Assembly (NCBI GenBank): GCA_947387485.1 | Contig: CANDNT010000001.1 | Location: forward strand, 124,001 to 188,000 | From: Aquimarina rhabdastrellae | GTDB lineage: Bacteria; Bacteroidota; Bacteroidia; Flavobacteriales; Flavobacteriaceae | Direction: 5' to 3' | DNA: 64,000 bases | Part shown: piece after piece, positions 60,895 to 64,000 of the stretch | Layout: every line of letters starts with the position of its first letter | Numbering within the stretch: the stretch's first letter is position 1 | The notes under the pieces: model-generated | Database searches by the model: none | What the model saw: the letters and a program-made list of their open reading frames with translations, nothing else | What the model was told of the DNA's origin: nothing | Program-made: the position numbers and the translations under genes

Positions 60895-61452
60895 TTATGG
60901 ATTTTTAGTACTAAGCGAAAACAAGGAATTATTTATACTGATTGTTGTGCGTTTGTTAATTTTACTGAGTCTTCTATTTAGTTTTTTCCTAAAGCGATTT
61001 TCTTTTTTAATTTCTCTCTTCAAACTATTGATCTCATTAGTTTTAAATGTTGAATTCGTATTTTCAACACCTAAGTAAATAAGTAAATTTAACTCCTTTC
61101 CTAAAACGACCTTAAGTTTTTGCTCATAACCTTGAGAGAATTCAGAAGAAACCTTTAGATTAATTAATCCTTTTTTATCAAATTCCAGATTAAAATATCC
61201 ATTCCTATCTATACTATTATCAGAAGGCCAAAACCCTTTTTCAGAGATATAAGTATTATTCATTGGTAAACTATCTAAAATACTTAATACTCTGCCCTTG
61301 ATTCTAAATTTTGTTTTATCAGTATCACTAATTTCATAATTAGCCAAACAACTCATTATTCCGATTTCCTCTATACAAATACTTCCACTAATTTTTTTAT
61401 GGGATTTACATCCAATTAATAGTAATAACAATATTATAGATTTCGTCTTCAT
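60895..61452 (-). CDS. Small lipoprotein with a carboxypeptidase-regulatory-like beta domain
   Basis: The protein has 185 residues. The signal sequence ends LLLLLIGC (C15), giving a lipoprotein. The middle (FRIKGRVLSILDSLPMNNTYISEKGFW, NGYFNLEFDKKGLINLKVS) resembles a CarboxypepD_reg-like beta sandwich. The C-terminus is a basic helix (SLKREIKKENRFRKKLNRRLSKINKRT). No function can be given. It lies 34 bases before the SUKH gene on the same strand. Confidence 0.65.
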   Translation of the reverse strand: MKTKSIILLLLLIGCKSHKKISGSICIEEIGIMSCLANYEISDTDKTKFRIKGRVLSILDSLPMNNTYISEKGFWPSDNSIDRNGYFNLEFDKKGLINLKVSSEFSQGYEQKLKVVLGKELNLLIYLGVENTNSTFKTNEINSLKREIKKENRFRKKLNRRLSKINKRTTISINNSLFSLSTKNP

Positions 61453-61661
61453 TTACTCTAATAATATATAGCGTTTAATATATGTGTTGTAACAAGGTGA
61501 AATCTTACCTTATTTTTAACAAATAATACACATTAATTATTGATTTCACCTTTTGTATGCATTGCGCCCTATTAAAAACACAGTAATTAATATCCCAATT
61601 AATTCCATTTAAACTACACAACACTGGTTATGTATCGGTTTATAGGCAGCGTTATACACAG
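61453..61661. other. Intergenic stretch with GCGTTATACAC segment
   Basis: No gene is visible. The segment GGTTATGTATCGGTTTATAG followed by GCAGCGTTATACACAG (about 61627-61663) recalls short dispersed segments seen at 17063 and after repeats A and B (ACATAACGC on the plus strand). It overlaps the end of the thioredoxin-like gene. Confidence 0.3.
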
Positions 61662-62645
61662 TTATTTCTTTAACGCAATAATTGTATCCTCTATATTTGA
61701 ATAACTACCTATAATCTTATTTTCTTTATCAAGAATGATATATGTAGGAAAAGACCAAATTCCTAAATCTCTATCCAAATTTATTTTTCCTATGCGATAG
61801 TTTTTCCACTTAATATTATTTTTTCTTAAATAACTAACCCATTTCTCTTGATTTTTGTCTGTAGATATTCCTATCAGTTCTGCATTTAAGTCATTAAACA
61901 TATTAGGCTTCGCTAAAATCGTCTTATGCTCTTTGATGCAAGGCGGACAACTGGTAAACCAAAAATCTAAAACCGTATGTTTTTTATTTGACTGCCTTTT
62001 TATTTTCGAAATCTCTCCATTTGTTTTGATTAAGGAATATTCATTCAAATCAATTTGCTTTATTTTTCTTAATATCTCAAGCCTACTACTAATCATTTTA
62101 AAGATGCTATGTTCTTTAGTTGATTTTGGTTGTTTATTCAATATTTGTTCAATAAACTTTAGTTCTTTGTCGTTGTTTTGAGATAATTTTAAATAATGAT
62201 TTATTGGTACTAAAATAAACGCATCTTGATCATTTTGAGTTATCGTATTTTTTATAAAGTCCTTACCAATTGACTTATCTTTTAAAAACTTTCTGTATTC
62301 ACTGAAATATCTTACCTGACGTTCGTAAACTGGCGTGTTGATCGTTTTAGAAATAGAAAGATCTTTGTTTTTTAATTCTAGAAAAACAGCAATATTTCCA
62401 GAATTGAACCAACCATCAATCCTTTTACTATTAACAAATATTGAATATTGGTCAGATGAATTGGATGGTATTTTAATAGTTGCTATTCCATTTTTTAAAA
62501 CAGATGAAAATTTCTTTGATAAATTAAAACTACTTATGGAAACCTTATCAACATCGACATCTGATTTAAGATGAATACGAAATTCGGTTTGTCCAAAAAT
62601 TATATTTGAAATTAATACTAATAGTATACAAAATGTTTTTCTCAT
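61662..62645 (-). CDS. TlpA-like thioredoxin-fold protein, secreted
   Basis: The protein has 327 residues with a signal peptide (about 1-19, ending NIIFGQ). A beta-rich N-terminal domain and a helical segment lead to a C-terminal TlpA/AhpC-TSA domain. Its redox motif is CPPC (C233 and C236 in LDFWFTSCPPCIKEH), with the cis-proline region WSFPTYIILD near 305. It should act as a periplasmic disulfide reductase or oxidoreductase. It is 27 bases after the SBBP-repeat gene, so possibly in the same operon. Confidence 0.88.
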   Translation of the reverse strand: MRKTFCILLVLISNIIFGQTEFRIHLKSDVDVDKVSISSFNLSKKFSSVLKNGIATIKIPSNSSDQYSIFVNSKRIDGWFNSGNIAVFLELKNKDLSISKTINTPVYERQVRYFSEYRKFLKDKSIGKDFIKNTITQNDQDAFILVPINHYLKLSQNNDKELKFIEQILNKQPKSTKEHSIFKMISSRLEILRKIKQIDLNEYSLIKTNGEISKIKRQSNKKHTVLDFWFTSCPPCIKEHKTILAKPNMFNDLNAELIGISTDKNQEKWVSYLRKNNIKWKNYRIGKINLDRDLGIWSFPTYIILDKENKIIGSYSNIEDTIIALKK

Positions 62646-62672
62646 TATTTTTTACTTAGTAGTCATCAAAAT

Positions 62673-64000
62673 TTATTCTTTATTTGTTAGAACGAAGCGA
62701 GCAACGATTATATCAAATAGTCCACCAAAAGAAGTGTTTTTAATTGGATTTATTAACGGAAAATCTTTTGAATTTGATAATCCTGATACGGTTACCGATC
62801 CATCTACTCCCATAGCAATTCCTTCAAAAGTATCTGAGCCATTTCCTCCATATAAACTGGAATAAAGAAGATTTACTCCATTTTTATCTATTAGTGTAAT
62901 AAAGGCATTAGAATCCCCATTTCGCTTAGATTGCGCATTGGAAGTTGTAGGAAAATCGTCAGAAGAAGTTTTTCCAATAATGTATGCATTACCATTTACA
63001 TCTGTTGCAAAATTTCTTGGGCGATCACGTTTGTTTCCTCCTAAATAAGTTGAGTACACAATACTTGAATCTTTTATGTTGAACTTAGATGCAAAAATGT
63101 CCATTCCATCATTACGTTTCTTTTGAAACGAGTTTTGTGTTATAGGAAAATTCAAAGAATGTGTAAATCCCATAATATATATATTGCCCAAAGAGTCAAG
63201 ATCAATACCTTTTAGCTGATCATCTCCTTCTCCGCCCCAATAAGTAGCAAAATTAATGGTCGATAGACTTTTATTTATTATAGCAAAAAAAGCATCATTT
63301 TCCCCTCTATTTTCACTTTGTATAGCATTATTTTTGATAGGAAAATCAAGAGAGCTAGTTGTACCACCTATATAGAGTTGATCGGTATTATCTAACTTGA
63401 TTGAAAAACCAATATCATCACCTGATCCACCTAGATAGGTTGATGTCAATATTTTTCCATCAGAATTAAAAGTGGTAATGAATGCATCTATCCCACCAGC
63501 AGATTTAGTTTGTAAAGCTCCTTTTGTGATGGGAAAATCTTTAGATGCTGTCCAACCAACAACATAAACATTACCATCTTTATTAATATTTATATATCTG
63601 CCATCTTCATCATCACTTCCTCCAAGGAATGTTGACCATACTACTTTTCCTTCAGGGTTAATTTTAACAACAAAAACGTCCCTTTTTCCTCCAAAGATTG
63701 ATTGAAATGAGTTTTCATCAACAGGGAAATCTGATGAAAAAGTTGTTCCAATAGCATAAATATTACCTTCAAGATCAGATATAAGTCCTTGAACAGCTTC
63801 CCAATTTTTCCCACCCATATGGGTTATATAACCTACATCATTCCCAGCTTTATTTAACTTTATCACGAATGCATCCATACCGTCGTTAATAGTATACGGG
63901 TATTTATTAACGTCTGGTAAATTTTCAGAACTCGAATGGCAACCTAAGTATGTATTACCTAAATGGTCCACAGTAACAACATCAGCATCTTCACTTCCAC
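62673..64000 (-). CDS. SBBP-repeat beta-propeller protein, 3' part (partial)
   Basis: The frame is open to the right window edge, so only the last 442 codons are seen. The protein is made of about eight repeats of roughly 50 residues. They follow the SBBP pattern: D-x-x-GN-x-Y-x-x-G-x-T-x-S-x-DFP, then DAF/DIF-x-x-K, then STYLGG-x-GDD. Examples are GNIYAIGTTFSSDFPV, GNVYVVGWTASKDFPI and GNAYIIGKTSSDDFPT. Such proteins are exported. It ends without a PorSS-type C-terminal sorting domain (FDIIVARFVLTNKE). Function unknown; surface or periplasmic binding is likely. Confidence 0.88.
   Translation of the reverse strand, partial: GSEDADVVTVDHLGNTYLGCHSSSENLPDVNKYPYTINDGMDAFVIKLNKAGNDVGYITHMGGKNWEAVQGLISDLEGNIYAIGTTFSSDFPVDENSFQSIFGGKRDVFVVKINPEGKVVWSTFLGGSDDEDGRYININKDGNVYVVGWTASKDFPITKGALQTKSAGGIDAFITTFNSDGKILTSTYLGGSGDDIGFSIKLDNTDQLYIGGTTSSLDFPIKNNAIQSENRGENDAFFAIINKSLSTINFATYWGGEGDDQLKGIDLDSLGNIYIMGFTHSLNFPITQNSFQKKRNDGMDIFASKFNIKDSSIVYSTYLGGNKRDRPRNFATDVNGNAYIIGKTSSDDFPTTSNAQSKRNGDSNAFITLIDKNGVNLLYSSLYGGNGSDTFEGIAMGVDGSVTVSGLSNSKDFPLINPIKNTSFGGLFDIIVARFVLTNKE

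Overview
The window is AT-rich and reads as chromosome from a member of the Bacteroidota, most likely a marine Flavobacteriaceae bacterium of the Aquimarina/Kordia type (inference). The evidence is the TAnnTTTG-like -7 promoter elements, the many secreted TPR, PD40 and SBBP-repeat proteins, LytS/LytTR two-component pairs, Crp-like regulators with short HTH domains, and an ABC permease fused to an M1 aminopeptidase. I see no rRNA, tRNA or CRISPR array.

1-9.8 kb: the 5' part of uvrA, then a fatty-acid degradation regulon. A marR gene leads a fadN-fadA-acyl-CoA dehydrogenase operon, and an acyl-CoA synthetase lies beside it. Near-identical palindromes (TTATGCATGCATAA type) sit in front of both transcription units. 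9.8-10.8 kb is a gene-free stretch of dispersed repeats with a CTAA microsatellite. 10.8-16.7 kb: a secreted phosphatase/phytase-like pair, a TetR-controlled thioesterase unit with a matching pair of operators and an extra 40-residue membrane protein, a carboxypeptidase-regulatory-domain protein, and an ECF sigma factor with a membrane partner.

16.7-22.9 kb is accessory DNA. Direct repeats bracket an AraC regulator, an alpha/beta hydrolase with a cysteine nucleophile, a Dabb lipoprotein, a complete IS982-family element with a 7-bp target duplication, and an M50 protease-TPR fusion. The fusion gene also has its own nested pair of direct repeats.

23-57.6 kb holds three LytS-like kinase/LytTR regulator pairs. 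Each lies next to secreted hydrolases: (i) 23.6-32.9 kb, esterase, esterase-PD40, serine-hydrolase-TPR and PD40-TolB proteins; (ii) 39.2-44.0 kb, esterase-TPR and serine-hydrolase-TPR; (iii) 49.3-57.6 kb, ABC transporter with a fused M1 peptidase and an S41 protease. In module (i) the serine hydrolase has lost its SxxK catalytic motif and a scrap of a PD40 gene survives between genes. Interspersed are a Crp-like regulator, a 2-oxoglutarate oxygenase fused to WD40 repeats, an orphan ParD antitoxin, a second AraC regulator, an M20 amidohydrolase, and a Gabija-like anti-phage pair (OLD nuclease plus UvrD-like helicase) followed by a membrane-anchored XRE regulator.

57.6-64 kb: two tandem astacin-like lipoprotein metalloproteases, a SUKH-type protein, a lipoprotein, a TlpA-like thioredoxin and the C-terminal part of an SBBP beta-propeller protein that runs off the right edge. 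Most genes lie on the minus strand.
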